Positions 1-9,146 of a DNA stretch of 43,013 bases are shown one piece after another. Source of the stretch: Microbacterium sp. SCN 70-27 (GTDB lineage Bacteria > Actinomycetota > Actinomycetes > Actinomycetales > Microbacteriaceae); the NCBI GenBank assembly GCA_001724425.1, contig MEEK01000034.1, positions 1 to 43,013 on the forward strand. The letters are read 5' to 3'. The notes under the pieces are model-generated. The model had not been told where the DNA came from, did no database searches, and saw only the letters and a list, made by a program, of their open reading frames with translations. The position numbers and the translations under genes were made by a program. Position 1 is the stretch's first letter; each line of letters opens with the position of its first letter.

Positions 1-2214
1 GTCACCCTTGATGATGAGGTTGAGCGACTCGACCTTGCCCTCTTCGAGCGCGCGGGTGAAGTCCTCGAGCGAGATGCGCTTGCGGGCCTTGGCCAGCTGG
101 GCGTTGCGCTCGGCGGCCTCACGCTTCTCGGCGATCTGGCGGGCCATGCGGTCCTCGTCGGTGACGATGAACGTGTCGCCGGCGCGGGGGACCGAGTTGA
201 GACCCTGCACCTGGACGGGACGCGACGGGAAGGCCTCTTCGACGGCATCCCCGTTCTCGTCGATCATCGCGCGGACGCGGCCGTACGCGGTGCCCGCGAC
301 GATCGCGTCGCCGACGCGCAGCGTTCCGGACTGGATGAGGACGGTCGCCACCGAACCGCGGCCCTTGTCGAGCTTCGCTTCGATCGCTACACCGCGGGCA
401 GCCTTGTTCGGGTTGGCCGTGAGGTCGAGGCCCGCGTCGGCGGTCAGCAGCACGGCGTCGAGGAGATCCTGGATGCCCGTGCCCTGGCGCGCCGAGACGT
501 CGACGAACATCACGTCGCCGCCGTACTCCTCCGCGACAAGGCCGTACTCGGTGAGCTGCTGGCGCACCTTCGCCGGGTTCGCCTCGGGCTTGTCGATCTT
601 GTTGACCGCGACGACGATCGGAACCTGCGCCGCCTGGGCGTGGTTCAGGGCCTCCACCGTCTGCGGCATGATGCCGTCGTCGGCGGCGACCACGAGGATC
701 GCGATGTCCGTGACCTGCGCACCACGGGCACGCATGGCGGTGAACGCCTCGTGACCGGGGGTGTCGATGAAGGTGATAGCGCGCTCGATGTCCTCGTGCT
801 CGGTCCACACCTGGTAGGCACCGATGTGCTGCGTGATGCCGCCGGCCTCGCCCGCGACGACGTTGGTCTGACGGATTGCGTCGAGCAGTCGCGTCTTACC
901 GTGGTCGACGTGGCCCATGACGGTCACGACGGGCGGACGGATCTCGAGGTCGTCCTCGCTCTCCGCCTCCAGCTCCGCCTCGAGGTCGAGTCCGAAGCCC
1001 TCGAGGAGCTCCTTGTCCTCGTCCTCGGGAGAGACCATCTGGATCTTGTAGCCGAGTTCGGCGCCGAGCACCTCGAACGTGGCCTCGTCGAGCGACTCGG
1101 TCGCCGTCGCCATCTCACCGAGGTTGAAGAGGATCGTGACAAGCGTTCCGGGCTGCACGGTGTAGCCGCGGATCGCCTCGAGCTTGTCCGCGAAGTCGGC
1201 GATCGATGCGCCGCGACGGAGCCGGACGATCTCGCCGTTGCCCTTCGAGACGTTGACGCCGCCGACGACCGGGGCATCCCGCATCTCGAATTCTTGCCGC
1301 TTCGCCCGACGCGACTTGCGCTGCTTGGACTTGCCGCCGCCCTTGCCGAAGGCACCCGCGGTGCCGCCGCCGGGTCCACGACCCCGACCGCCACCACCGC
1401 CGGGACGACCGGCGAACCCACCGGGGGCACCGGGCCCACCCGTGCCGCCGGGGCGCTGGAATCCGCCGGCACCGCCGGGACGACCGGGACCACCGGGACG
1501 CTGCTGGAAGGGGGCGCCGGGACGACCGCCGCCACCGGGGCGACCAGCACCCCCGGGACGCGGGGCGCCCGGGCGGGGTGCGCCGGGGCGCGGGGCCTGC
1601 GGGCGCGGGATGTTTCCGGGGCTCGGGCGCTGACCCATGCCCTGTGCCGACGCGAACGGGTTGTTGCCCGGGCGCGGGCCGGCGGGCCGCTGGCCCATGC
1701 CCTGCGCGGACGCGAACGGGTTGTTGCCCGGGCGCGGGGTGCCACCGGGGCGCGGCGCGCCGGGAGTCGGCGCGGCACCGGATGCCGGGGCGTCGCCGCC
1801 CTCGCTCTTCGCCGCGGCCGGAGCTGCAGGGGTCGCCGCGGTCGCCGCGGGAGCGGAAGCCGTAGGCGCGGACGCCGCGGGAGCCGCAGCAGCGGGCGTC
1901 GCCGCCGGGGTCTCTGCCCCGGCGGGCTCAGCCTGCTTGGCCGCCGCCGGGCCGGGGGTGGGTGCGGCGGGCTTGGCGGGGCCCGGGCGTGCGCCGGACG
2001 CGGGGCGCGGGGCCGGCGACGCCGACTTCGCGGCCTCGGCGGGCTTGGCCGCACCGTCGGCCTCGAGGGCCGCGCGCAGCTTGCGCGCCACGGGGGGCGC
2101 GATCGTCGATGAGGGGCTCTTGACGTATTCGCCGAGCTCCTTCAGCTTCGCGAGGGCGACCTTGCTGTCGACGCCGATCTCGGAAGCGATTTCATGCACT
2201 CGTGGGTTTGCCAC
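1..2214 (-). CDS. infB: Translation initiation factor IF-2 (C-terminus outside window)
   Basis: IF-2 is the GTPase that brings initiator tRNA to the 30S subunit and promotes subunit joining. The 738 codons present begin at a GTG (2214) preceded by AGGAGA at 5 nt, giving the N-terminal sequence [16 protein letters not shown] typical of the IF2_N domain. A long Ala/Pro/Gly/Arg-rich linker follows (about residues 50-300), with two copies of a [14 protein letters not shown] unit. The G domain shows G1 GHVDHGKT (about 434-441), G3 DTPGH (about 484) and G4 NKID (about 538). The gene runs off the left edge, so domains III-IV are not seen. It is the last visible gene of nusA-ylxR-infB; the 91-bp gap after ylxR shows no strong terminator. 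The identification is secure. Confidence 0.98.
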   Translation of the reverse strand, partial: MANPRVHEIASEIGVDSKVALAKLKELGEYVKSPSSTIAPPVARKLRAALEADGAAKPAEAAKSASPAPRPASGARPGPAKPAAPTPGPAAAKQAEPAGAETPAATPAAAAPAASAPTASAPAATAATPAAPAAAKSEGGDAPASGAAPTPGAPRPGGTPRPGNNPFASAQGMGQRPAGPRPGNNPFASAQGMGQRPSPGNIPRPQAPRPGAPRPGAPRPGGAGRPGGGGRPGAPFQQRPGGPGRPGGAGGFQRPGGTGGPGAPGGFAGRPGGGGGRGRGPGGGTAGAFGKGGGKSKQRKSRRAKRQEFEMRDAPVVGGVNVSKGNGEIVRLRRGASIADFADKLEAIRGYTVQPGTLVTILFNLGEMATATESLDEATFEVLGAELGYKIQMVSPEDEDKELLEGFGLDLEAELEAESEDDLEIRPPVVTVMGHVDHGKTRLLDAIRQTNVVAGEAGGITQHIGAYQVWTEHEDIERAITFIDTPGHEAFTAMRARGAQVTDIAILVVAADDGIMPQTVEALNHAQAAQVPIVVAVNKIDKPEANPAKVRQQLTEYGLVAEEYGGDVMFVDVSARQGTGIQDLLDAVLLTADAGLDLTANPNKAARGVAIEAKLDKGRGSVATVLIQSGTLRVGDAIVAGTAYGRVRAMIDENGDAVEEAFPSRPVQVQGLNSVPRAGDTFIVTDEDRMARQIAEKREAAERNAQLAKARKRISLEDFTRALEEGKVESLNLIIKGD
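1631..1738. repeat. 60-bp tandem repeat inside infB
   Basis: Two near-identical copies with a 60-bp period start at about 1634 and 1694. They encode two [18 protein letters not shown] blocks of the IF-2 linker. The copies differ at only a few bases, which suggests a recent in-frame duplication. Repeats of this kind are known in actinobacterial IF-2 linkers. Confidence 0.85.
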
Positions 2215-2305
2215 AATTCTCCTGTCTGAGGTCTCCCCGGACAGGGCAGACCGTTAGATGCGGACGGGTCTCATTTCGAGCCGTTCACTTCGTGTCCATA
2301 GCCGT

Positions 2306-2557
2306 TCAGCCTTTTCGCTGGTGGTGGTGTTGAAAGGTCTGCGTGTCCACAGGTGCGGACACTCGCAGTGCTCGCCCGAACGCGCGCCGACGGACCGCCG
2401 CCTGCACGCACGCTTCCGTGTCGTGCACCCACGCACCCCGGCCGGGCAGGACCGCCTTCTCGTCTGCGACGATCACGCCATCCCGCACGACGACCCGCAA
2501 CAGGGCGGATCGGGGGGCACGAGCGCGGCACCCCACGCACGTTCGAACGGGTTCCAT
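2306..2557 (-). CDS. ylxR: YlxR family RNA-binding protein (DUF448)
   Basis: This is a small basic protein of 83 residues. It begins MEPVRTCVGCR, the YlxR signature, and continues with the GRGAWVH segment typical of the family. YlxR proteins are nucleoid- or RNA-associated and nearly always sit between nusA and infB, as here. The ATG at 2557 was chosen because it follows a strong GGAGG-type site and matches the conserved N-terminus. An upstream GTG at 2620 overlaps the nusA stop as GTGA and would add 21 residues of low-complexity Arg/Ala sequence; it is the less likely start. The histidine-containing tail QTFQHHHQRKG is unusual but short. Confidence 0.93.
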   Translation of the reverse strand: MEPVRTCVGCRARAPRSALLRVVVRDGVIVADEKAVLPGRGAWVHDTEACVQAAVRRRAFGRALRVSAPVDTQTFQHHHQRKG

Positions 2558-2616
2558 CCTACCCCCTCCACGGGCGGGCCGTTTCGACGCGGTCGCCCGC
2601 GCAGCGGCCCCGCGCG

Positions 2617-3603
2617 TCACGATTCGAGGATCGAGTCCGGCTGGATGTCGATCTTCGCGCCGGTGAGCTTCGCGGCGAGTCGGGCGTTCTGGCCCTCCTT
2701 GCCGATCGCGAGCGACAGCTGGTAATCGGGGACGAGGGCGCGGACCGCCTTCGACGAGGCATCCAGCACGAAGCTCGAAGTCACCTTCGCGGGCGACAGC
2801 GCGTTCGCGACGAACTTCGCGAGCTCGGGGTCGTAGTCGACGATGTCGATCTTCTCGCCGCCGAGCTCCTCCGTCACCGCGCGCACGCGCCGACCGAGCT
2901 CCCCGATGCAGGCGCCCTTCGCGTTGATCGCAGGGTCCTTCGCGGTCACGGCGATCTTGGTGCGGTGACCGGCTTCGCGGGCGAGCGACGTGATCTCGAC
3001 GAGACCCGAGGCGATCTCGGGCACCTCGAGTGCGAAGAGCTTGCGAACGAGGCCCGGGTGCGTGCGGGACACCGTGATCTGGGGCCCCTTGAGACCCTTC
3101 GACACGGAGGTCACATACACGCGCAGGCGTGCACCGTGCGGGTACTCCTCGCCGGCGACCTGTTCTTCGGGCGGGAGGATCGCCTCGACCGTGCCGAGGT
3201 CGACGTGGATCATGCGCGGGTTCGGGCCCTGCTGGATGACGCCCGCGACGATGTCGCCCTCCTTGCCTCGGAACTCGCCGAGCACGGCCTCGTCGGCGAT
3301 GTCCCGCAGGCGCTGGCTGATGACCTGCTTCGCGGCGAAGGCGGCGATGCGGCCGAAGTCCTCGGGCGTCGACTCCTCCTCGCCGATGACGGCGCCCTCC
3401 TCGTCGAGGAGGGGGATGAAGACGGCGACATGGCCGGTCTTGCGGTCGAGTACGGCGCGGGCGCCCTCGGGCAGCTCGCCGTCGGGCGACGTGTGCTTGG
3501 CGTAGGCGGTGAGGATGGCCTGCTCGATGATGCGGACGAGTTCGTCGAAGGGGATCTCCTTCTCGCGCTCGACCGTCCGCAACAGTCCCAGATCGATGTC
3601 CAC
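2617..3603 (-). CDS. nusA: Transcription termination/antitermination factor NusA
   Basis: NusA binds RNA polymerase and nascent RNA and modulates pausing, termination and antitermination. The 328-residue protein has the N-terminal RNAP-binding domain (about 1-125), an S1 domain (about 130-200, including LRVYVTSVSKGLKGPQITVSRT) and two KH domains to the C-terminus (GACIGELGRRVRAV, then LAIGKEGQNARLAAKLTG). It ends at the KH domains, as usual in actinobacteria, without the acidic repeats of enterobacterial NusA. The start is a GTG with GGGAGG five bases upstream. It is the first gene of this minus-strand block; rimP, often found directly upstream, is absent, and the next gene points the other way. 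Confidence 0.97.
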   Translation of the reverse strand: MDIDLGLLRTVEREKEIPFDELVRIIEQAILTAYAKHTSPDGELPEGARAVLDRKTGHVAVFIPLLDEEGAVIGEEESTPEDFGRIAAFAAKQVISQRLRDIADEAVLGEFRGKEGDIVAGVIQQGPNPRMIHVDLGTVEAILPPEEQVAGEEYPHGARLRVYVTSVSKGLKGPQITVSRTHPGLVRKLFALEVPEIASGLVEITSLAREAGHRTKIAVTAKDPAINAKGACIGELGRRVRAVTEELGGEKIDIVDYDPELAKFVANALSPAKVTSSFVLDASSKAVRALVPDYQLSLAIGKEGQNARLAAKLTGAKIDIQPDSILES

Positions 3604-3724
3604 AGGTGCCTCCCTATTCAGCTCTTCGACGACGGGTCACCCCGCATCATCCGACCGAGTTTACCGGATGCCGCGCAGACCCCCGCCGTCCTCTCGGCAC
3701 GTGGGGCCGGCGAGTATGCACCGT

Positions 3725-3730
3725 CATACT
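3725..3730 (+). promoter_or_regulatory. -10 hexamer CATACT of a leaderless promoter
   Basis: CATACT ends six bases before the ATG at 3737, and no Shine-Dalgarno is present. The spacing places transcription start at or within a base of the start codon. Confidence 0.6.
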
Positions 3731-3736
3731 GGAATC

Positions 3737-4333
3737 ATGGAACCCCACTCCGCCCGCACGACGGCAGACCCCGGACTCATCGGTCTGCTCGGCTTCATCA
3801 TCGCCACCCTCACCGCTCAGCTCGCACATCTCGGCGTCCAGAGCGAGAGCGCCGTGTTCTGGGTCGGGGCGGTGTTCGGCGGCATCGTGCAGGTGACCGC
3901 CGGGATGCTCTCCTACTTCATCGGCGACGACTTCCACTTCATCGTCTACAACGCCTTCGGCTGGTACTGGATCTGCATGCCCGGGTTCCTCCTCGGCGGC
4001 GAACTCGGCTTCTTCGAGGTGTCGGGGCCCGCGAGGCCGCTGTTCTCCCTCATCTTCTCCGTGCTGGCGTTCGGCTTCATGTTCGCGGGGGCGACCCACA
4101 ACACGGCTCTTCCCGTGACGCTCCTGTGCGTCTCGATCGGCCTCGGCCTGGAAGCGGTCGGCGGCTTCACCGGCGTCGACGGCTGGGCCAACGTCGGCGC
4201 GTGGTTCCTCATCGTGGCGTCGGCGCTCGCCGCCTACCTCCTCATCGAGAAGTTCTACTGGCGCACGATGGGGCGCCACATCATCCCCCTCGGCCGCCCG
4301 TGGATCGCGGGCGGCGCCGACCGGGAGCCGTAA
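3737..4333 (+). CDS. GPR1/FUN34/YaaH (SatP-like) acetate/succinate transporter family protein
   Basis: This is a 198-residue integral membrane protein with six predicted hydrophobic segments. Its N-terminal DPGLIGLLGF resembles the NPAPLGL-type motif of the AceTr family. Other family-like segments are QVTAGMLSYFIGDDF, NAFGWYWICMPGF and the FAGATHN loop. Family members move acetate, succinate or ammonium across the cytoplasmic membrane, or act as hexameric anion channels; the substrate here cannot be read from sequence. The start is set by the leaderless promoter signature at 3725-3730. The gene is divergent from nusA and its stop lies four bases from the stop of the convergent LOG gene. Confidence is high for the family and low for the substrate. 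Confidence 0.85.
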   Translation: MEPHSARTTADPGLIGLLGFIIATLTAQLAHLGVQSESAVFWVGAVFGGIVQVTAGMLSYFIGDDFHFIVYNAFGWYWICMPGFLLGGELGFFEVSGPARPLFSLIFSVLAFGFMFAGATHNTALPVTLLCVSIGLGLEAVGGFTGVDGWANVGAWFLIVASALAAYLLIEKFYWRTMGRHIIPLGRPWIAGGADREP

Positions 4334-4337
4334 GCCT

Positions 4338-5417
4338 TCAGAATCCGGACGCAGGAACGGGCGGGGTCGCCGGCTCGCCTGCGGCAGACGGCAGCGCGTT
4401 CAGCGCGCGGATGAGGCGATGCAGCGACCCGACCTTGAACTGGTTGAGCGTCAGCACGACGCGCGGCAGGTCGAGCCGGTCGCCGTCGCGCTCCTCCGCG
4501 CGCAGCGGCCGGGTCGCCTCGATACGCCCGGCCACCAGGAGGTCGCCGAAGCGCACGTTGAGATCGTCCAGCTCGGCGGGCGTGGGCTCCGCATGCAGCC
4601 GCAGGACCAGGCGGTCCTTGACCCAGCGCAGGGAGTCGAAGTTGCGGTAGAACCCGGTGATCTCGGCCACCGCGGCATCCACCGAATCGGTCACGAGCAC
4701 GCGTCCGAAGTCGTCCGGCGAGATGACGCCGCTCGCGACGAGCTGCTCGTCGACGAAGCGCTCGAGCCCCGCCCAGAACGTGCCCCCGGGCCGGTCGAGC
4801 AGGACGATCGGCGTGGGCTCGGCCTTTCCGGTCTGCTGCAGCGTCAGCAGCTCGAACATCTCGTCGAGCGTGCCGAAGCCGCCCGGCACGCAGATGAATG
4901 CCTGGGATTCCTTCACGAGCATGAGCTTGCGCGTGAAGAAGTACTTCATCGCGACGTTGCGCGAATTCTTCGCGATCACGGCGTTCGGCTTCTCTTCGAA
5001 CGGCAGGCGGATGCTGACTCCGATCGAGTGTTCGGGACCGGCACCCTCGGCCGCCGCCTGCATGATTCCGGGGCCGGCTCCTGTCACGACCATCCAGCCC
5101 CGGTCGGCGAGCGCGTGCGCCGCCGCCGCGGCCGCACGGTACAGCTCGTCGTCGGGGCGGGTGCGTGCCGAACCGAAGATCGTCACCTTCGGGATGCCGC
5201 GGAAGGGTGCGAACAGCGCGAACGCGGCCCGCATCTCGGTGAGCGCGGCGGAGGTGATCTTGAGGTCGAGGCGGTCGGTGTCGTCGAGTCCGAGACCGAC
5301 GCCGGTCGCGAGGATGCGGGCGATGAGATCCTGATCGGCGTCGATTCCGGCATCCGCGATGAGCCTGCGGATGTCGTCGGTGACGGATGCCGGGATCTGG
5401 GTGGAGCTTCCTGCCAT
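4338..5417 (-). CDS. LOG family (TIGR00730-type) nucleotide-processing protein
   Basis: This 359-residue protein has a Rossmann-like LOG domain. It shows VTGAGPGIMQAAAEGA and PGGFGTLDE, the GxGPGIM and PGGxGTxxE signatures of the lysine-decarboxylase-like fold. Plant and corynebacterial LOG proteins hydrolyse nucleoside monophosphates at the N-glycosidic bond and can release cytokinin bases. This longer form carries an extra N-terminal segment (about 1-85) and a C-terminal extension (about 270-359), so its substrate is uncertain. The ATG at 5417 was chosen because CAGGCT lies six bases upstream in the leaderless arrangement and upstream sequence in the same frame is not conserved-looking. It is convergent with the transporter gene and divergent from the glycosyltransferase gene. 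Confidence 0.85.
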   Translation of the reverse strand: MAGSSTQIPASVTDDIRRLIADAGIDADQDLIARILATGVGLGLDDTDRLDLKITSAALTEMRAAFALFAPFRGIPKVTIFGSARTRPDDELYRAAAAAAHALADRGWMVVTGAGPGIMQAAAEGAGPEHSIGVSIRLPFEEKPNAVIAKNSRNVAMKYFFTRKLMLVKESQAFICVPGGFGTLDEMFELLTLQQTGKAEPTPIVLLDRPGGTFWAGLERFVDEQLVASGVISPDDFGRVLVTDSVDAAVAEITGFYRNFDSLRWVKDRLVLRLHAEPTPAELDDLNVRFGDLLVAGRIEATRPLRAEERDGDRLDLPRVVLTLNQFKVGSLHRLIRALNALPSAAGEPATPPVPASGF

Positions 5418-5423
5418 GCGCCC

Positions 5424-5429
5424 AGCCTG
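5424..5429 (-). promoter_or_regulatory. -10 hexamer CAGGCT of a leaderless promoter
   Basis: Read on the minus strand, CAGGCT is followed by six bases and then the ATG of the LOG gene at 5417. No Shine-Dalgarno is visible. Confidence 0.5.
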
Positions 5430-5550
5430 GCACGGTCGGGTGAACCGCGGGTGGCGCACGGCGCGATCCTCGCCTACCTCGACGCGATCGCCGACTGATT
5501 CCGTGCTCGCACGGATTCCCTTCTGGGCGTCGCAGGACGATGATGCCGGT

Positions 5551-6810
5551 ATGGCGCGGTTCATGGTGACGGCGATGCCGTTCTCGGGCCACGTGGCACC
5601 GATGGCGGCAGTCGCGGCGGCGCTCGTGGAGCGGGGGCACGACGTGCGTTTCTACACGGGCGCGGCGTTTCGCGGTCAGGTGGAGCGGACGGGCGCGCGG
5701 TTCGTCGCGTGGCGGAACGCGCCCGACTTCGACGAGCAGAACCTCCCGGCGACCTTCCCGCGCCTGCGCGGCAAGAAGGGCTTCGCGCAGTTGATGATCA
5801 ACATGGAGGATCTTTTCGTCGCCACGGCGCCGGCCCAACTCGCCGACGCGCGCACCGAGTGGGACCGCGAGCGGTGGGACGTGCTCGTCAGCGACGAGGC
5901 CTCCCTCGCACCGAGCGTCATCGCCGAAGCGCTCGGATGCCGGTGGGCCACCGTCGCGATCCTGCCCCTCCACCTGGTCTCGTCGCACAGCCCGCCGCCG
6001 GGCCTCGGGCTCCGGCCGGGGCGGACAGCCCTCGGGCGGGCTCGGGATGCCGCACTGCGCGCCCTCATCCCGGCGCTGTCGGGGCGGCTCAACCGCGCCG
6101 CCGATCGAGCACGTGACGCCGTCGGGCTGCCGGCCGCGGGCGCCGGATTCGATCGGCAGGTGTGGTCGGCGGAGCTGATCCTCGCGTCCGGGGTCGCGGC
6201 ACTCGACTTCGACATCCCGAGGCCGTCGCACCTCCACTGGGTCGGACGGCTCTCGGAGCCCATGCCGGTCCCGCCGCCCCCGTGGTGGAGCGAGCTCGAC
6301 GGGCATCCCGTCGTCGTCGTCACACAGGGCACGCAGAACGTCGACCCGACGGACCTGCTGCAGCCCGCACTGACGGGCCTCGCAGACCTGGATGCCGTCG
6401 TCGCTGCCTCCACCGGCGTCCGCGGCGTCGACACGGTTCCGTTCGCGATCCCGGCCAACGCCCGGACCGCGGCGATGCTCCCGTTCGACGAGCTGTTCCC
6501 GCGGGCGGAGGTGCTCGTGACGAACGGCGGCTGGGGCGGTGTGCTCACCGCGCTCGCGCATGGCCTTCCGCTCGTGGTCGGCGGGGGCGATCTCGACAAG
6601 CCCGAAGTGGCGGGGCGGGTGGATGCCGCGGGTGTCGGCATCAACCTGCGGACAGGCACGCCGACGAGCGCCGCGGTCCGCGCCGCCGTCGACCGGGTCC
6701 GCGCCGACCCCCGTTACCGCACGCGCGCCCGAGCGGTCGCCGCACAGCTCGCCGCCGCGGGCGGGGCTCCCCGCGCGGCGGAGCTGCTCGAGGGCTTCGC
6801 TGCGACCTGA
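5551..6810 (+). CDS. GT1 family (MGT/UGT-like) glycosyltransferase
   Basis: This 419-residue protein resembles macrolide-inactivating and antibiotic glycosyltransferases. The N-terminus RFMVTAMPFSGHVAPMAAVAAALVERGHDVRF is the acceptor-domain Rossmann start with the catalytic-type His in SGH. The C-terminal donor-binding segment is VLVTNGGWGGVLTALAHGLPLVVGGGDLDKPEVA, where the usual HGG of the GT1 signature is NGG. Such enzymes move a sugar from an NDP-sugar to a small hydrophobic acceptor; neither partner can be assigned. A possible -10 (GATGAT) lies six bases before the ATG; AGGA lies further away. It is monocistronic, divergent from the LOG gene. Confidence 0.87.
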   Translation: MARFMVTAMPFSGHVAPMAAVAAALVERGHDVRFYTGAAFRGQVERTGARFVAWRNAPDFDEQNLPATFPRLRGKKGFAQLMINMEDLFVATAPAQLADARTEWDRERWDVLVSDEASLAPSVIAEALGCRWATVAILPLHLVSSHSPPPGLGLRPGRTALGRARDAALRALIPALSGRLNRAADRARDAVGLPAAGAGFDRQVWSAELILASGVAALDFDIPRPSHLHWVGRLSEPMPVPPPPWWSELDGHPVVVVTQGTQNVDPTDLLQPALTGLADLDAVVAASTGVRGVDTVPFAIPANARTAAMLPFDELFPRAEVLVTNGGWGGVLTALAHGLPLVVGGGDLDKPEVAGRVDAAGVGINLRTGTPTSAAVRAAVDRVRADPRYRTRARAVAAQLAAAGGAPRAAELLEGFAAT

Positions 6811-6837
6811 GGGTGCTGATCGGCGGAGCGCCGCCTG

Positions 6838-7293
6838 TCAGGCCCGACCGCCGCCGCGGCGCCGGCGGGTCCCGGTCACGTTGCTGCGCGCGGCATCCGC
6901 CGCACGATCCCTCGCGATCTGTTCGCCGAGCACCTGCCCGCCGCTCGTCAGGAGGGCACGCCGCCACGGCAGCACACCCTCGATCTCGATCTGGATCGAC
7001 ATGGACAGGACGGTCCGGATCAGCACGATGAGCCCGAGGATCAGGGCGTCCTCGAGGGACGGCTTCGACGTGATCGTACGGATGAGATCCGCCGCGACGA
7101 GCACCTCGAGGCCGAGCAGGATCGCCGCGCCGAGGGTGGTGCGCAGCGTCTGGAACGCCGCCTGTCCCCCGTCGCCGCGACGCAGGGCGCGCATACCCAG
7201 CACCACGGCGATCACGAACCCGACGCACATCGAGACCGCGCCGATGACCTCGAACACGACCGCGACGGTCGTGAAGACGGGCTCGATGTCCAT
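6838..7293 (-). CDS. DUF1622 family membrane protein
   Basis: This is a 151-residue protein with three hydrophobic segments: near residues 7-30, 48-66 and 84-100. A characteristic stretch reads LRTTLGAAILLGLEVLVAADLIRT, followed by LGLIVLIRTVLSMSIQIEIEG, matching the DUF1622 family of unknown function. The C-terminus is Arg-rich (TRRRRGGGRA). The start at 7293 has TACACT six bases upstream and no Shine-Dalgarno. It lies just downstream of proS on the same strand, 34 bases from the proS stop, but has its own promoter signature inside that gap. Confidence 0.88.
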   Translation of the reverse strand: MDIEPVFTTVAVVFEVIGAVSMCVGFVIAVVLGMRALRRGDGGQAAFQTLRTTLGAAILLGLEVLVAADLIRTITSKPSLEDALILGLIVLIRTVLSMSIQIEIEGVLPWRRALLTSGGQVLGEQIARDRAADAARSNVTGTRRRRGGGRA

Positions 7294-7299
7294 GCCGTC

Positions 7300-7305
7300 A
7301 GTGTA
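7300..7305 (-). promoter_or_regulatory. -10 hexamer TACACT of a leaderless promoter
   Basis: On the minus strand TACACT is followed by six bases and then the ATG of the DUF1622 gene at 7293. It lies in the 34-base gap after the proS stop. Confidence 0.65.
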
Positions 7306-7327
7306 GGGAGGTCACCGGCCGGCCGCG

Positions 7328-9100
7328 TCAGCGCGCGGTCAGTCGCGCGATCGCCTCCGCGGCGGCGACGGTGTCGCGCTCGCCCGAGCGCCGCTCCCAC
7401 ATCTCGACCTCGCCGTCGGCGGCGCCGCGACCGGCGATCACGATCTGCGGCACGCCGAGCAGCTCCGCGTCACCGAACTTCACGCCCGGCGAGACCTTGG
7501 GGCGATCGTCCAGCAGCACGTCGAGACCCGCTGCCTCGAGCTGCTGGGCGACGTCCTCGGCGAGCGCGAATGCGGCCTCGTCACGACCGGCGGCGACGAC
7601 CTGCACGTCGAACGGGGCGATGGATGCCGGCCAGACGAGACCCTTCTCGTCGTTGTTCAGCTCGGCGAGGATCGCAAGGATGCGGGTCACCCCGATGCCG
7701 TAGGAGCCCATCGTCACGGTGACGAGCTTGCCGTTCTCGTCGAGGACCTTGAGGCCCAGCGTCTCGGCGAAGAAGCGCCCGAGCTGGAAGACGTGCCCGA
7801 TCTCCATGCCACGCGCGAGCTCCACCGGGCCCGACCCGTCGGGTGCGGGGTCTCCGGCGCGCACGTTCGCGACCTCGACGACGCCGTCGGCGAAGAAGTC
7901 GCGGCCCGCGACGACCGAGTGGGCGTGCTTCTGGTCGAGGTTCGCACCCGTGATCCAGCTGGATCCCTCGCCGACGCGCGGGTCGACGAGGTACCGGATG
8001 CCCGTGGCCGACTCCTCGCCGAGGACGGCCCCCTCAGGCGACCAGGGCCCGATGTAGCCCTTGACCAGAAGGGGGTTCCGCTCGAAGTCCTCGGCCGTCG
8101 CGGCCTCGACCGCGGCGGGGGCGAAGGCGACCTCGGCGCGCTTGTCGTCGACCTCGCGGTCGCCGGGCAGGCCCACGACGACGAGCTCGCGCGTGCCGTC
8201 GAGGTGCGTGAGGGCGAGCACGACGTTCTTCAGCGTGTCGGCCGCCTCGTAGGCACGGCCGTCCGCGCGCGGTTCGAGCACGGCGTCGCAATGCGCGACG
8301 AGCGTCTCGATCGTCGGCGTGTTGGGCGAGTCGAAGACGACGGGCGCCCCGTCCGCATCGAAGGGAAGCGCATCCGGCACGGTCGTCGTGTACGCCTCGA
8401 CGTTCGCGGCGTAGCCGCCCGCAGAGCGGACGAAGGTGTCCTCACCGATCGCGATCGGGTGCAGGAACTCCTCCGAGCGCGCACCGCCCATGAGGCCGTT
8501 GTCGGCCGCGACGATGACGTACTCGAGGCCGAGACGCTGGAAGATCCGCTCGTACGCGTCGCGCTGCGACATGTACGAGGCATCCTGCCCGGCATCCGTG
8601 TAGTCGAACGAGTAGGCGTCCTTCATCGTGAACTCGCGCCCGCGCAGAAGCCCGGCGCGGGGGCGCGCCTCGTCGCGGTACTTGTCCTGGATCTGGAAGA
8701 TCGTCAGCGGCAGGTCCTTGTACGACGAGTACAGGTCCTTCACGAGGAGCGTGAACATCTCCTCGTGCGTCGGGGCGAGGAGGTAGTCGGCACCGCGACG
8801 GTCCTGCAGCCGGAAGATACCGTCGCCGTAGGAGGTCCAGCGGCCGGACTGCTCGTACGGGTCGCGGGGCAGGAGCGCCGGGAAGTGCACTTCGAAGGCG
8901 CCGGCGGCGGCCATCTCCTCGCGGATGATGTCCTCGATCTTCGCCTTGACCTTGAGCCCGAGCGGCAGCCACGTGAAGATGCCCGGGGCGGCGCGGCGGA
9001 TGTAGCCGGCGCGCACGAGCAGCTTGTGGCTCGTGACCTCGGCATCCGAGGGGTCCTCGCGGAGGGTGCGGACGAAGTAGTTCGAAAGACGTGTGACCAC
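7328..9100 (-). CDS. proS: Proline-tRNA ligase, bacterial type
   Basis: ProS charges tRNA-Pro. The 590-residue protein has the class II catalytic core with motif 1 near [20 protein letters not shown], motif 2 [26 protein letters not shown] and motif 3 [12 protein letters not shown]. The INS editing insertion lies between motifs 2 and 3, and the C-terminal anticodon-binding domain reads [14 protein letters not shown] prefer the GTG at 9100 (product MVTRLSNYF). A TTG at 9109 would add three residues, but it overlaps the last base of the -10-like TAGGCT (9109-9114), so it could not easily be translated from that promoter. The gene is divergent from the RNB nuclease. Confidence 0.96.
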   Translation of the reverse strand: MVTRLSNYFVRTLREDPSDAEVTSHKLLVRAGYIRRAAPGIFTWLPLGLKVKAKIEDIIREEMAAAGAFEVHFPALLPRDPYEQSGRWTSYGDGIFRLQDRRGADYLLAPTHEEMFTLLVKDLYSSYKDLPLTIFQIQDKYRDEARPRAGLLRGREFTMKDAYSFDYTDAGQDASYMSQRDAYERIFQRLGLEYVIVAADNGLMGGARSEEFLHPIAIGEDTFVRSAGGYAANVEAYTTTVPDALPFDADGAPVVFDSPNTPTIETLVAHCDAVLEPRADGRAYEAADTLKNVVLALTHLDGTRELVVVGLPGDREVDDKRAEVAFAPAAVEAATAEDFERNPLLVKGYIGPWSPEGAVLGEESATGIRYLVDPRVGEGSSWITGANLDQKHAHSVVAGRDFFADGVVEVANVRAGDPAPDGSGPVELARGMEIGHVFQLGRFFAETLGLKVLDENGKLVTVTMGSYGIGVTRILAILAELNNDEKGLVWPASIAPFDVQVVAAGRDEAAFALAEDVAQQLEAAGLDVLLDDRPKVSPGVKFGDAELLGVPQIVIAGRGAADGEVEMWERRSGERDTVAAAEAIARLTAR

Positions 9101-9108
9101 GAGCGTCA

Positions 9109-9114
9109 AGCCTA
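9109..9114 (-). promoter_or_regulatory. -10 hexamer TAGGCT for proS
   Basis: TAGGCT on the minus strand lies eight bases before the GTG at 9100. An identical hexamer for the divergent gene lies on the other strand at 9135-9140. Confidence 0.6.
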
Positions 9115-9134
9115 GTCTCGGGGGCGCACGCCCG

Positions 9135-9140
9135 TAGGCT
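9135..9140 (+). promoter_or_regulatory. -10 hexamer TAGGCT of a leaderless promoter
   Basis: TAGGCT is followed by GACCCC and then the GTG at 9147. There is no Shine-Dalgarno. Confidence 0.7.
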
Positions 9141-9146
9141 GACCCC

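Noticed and set aside
2353..4650. Long plus-strand open frame of 765 codons across nusA and the transporter gene
   Set aside because: It is antisense to nusA for most of its length, has Arg/Asp-rich composition typical of high-GC shadow frames, and shows no family motifs.
4255..6561. Long minus-strand open frame of 768 codons
   Set aside because: It overlaps the LOG gene in another frame and is antisense to the glycosyltransferase, with low-complexity Arg-rich translation and no motifs.
7328..9100. ProS fusion or truncation because of the ambiguous start
   Set aside because: Length and all three class II motifs are normal; only the choice between TTG 9109 and GTG 9100 is open.
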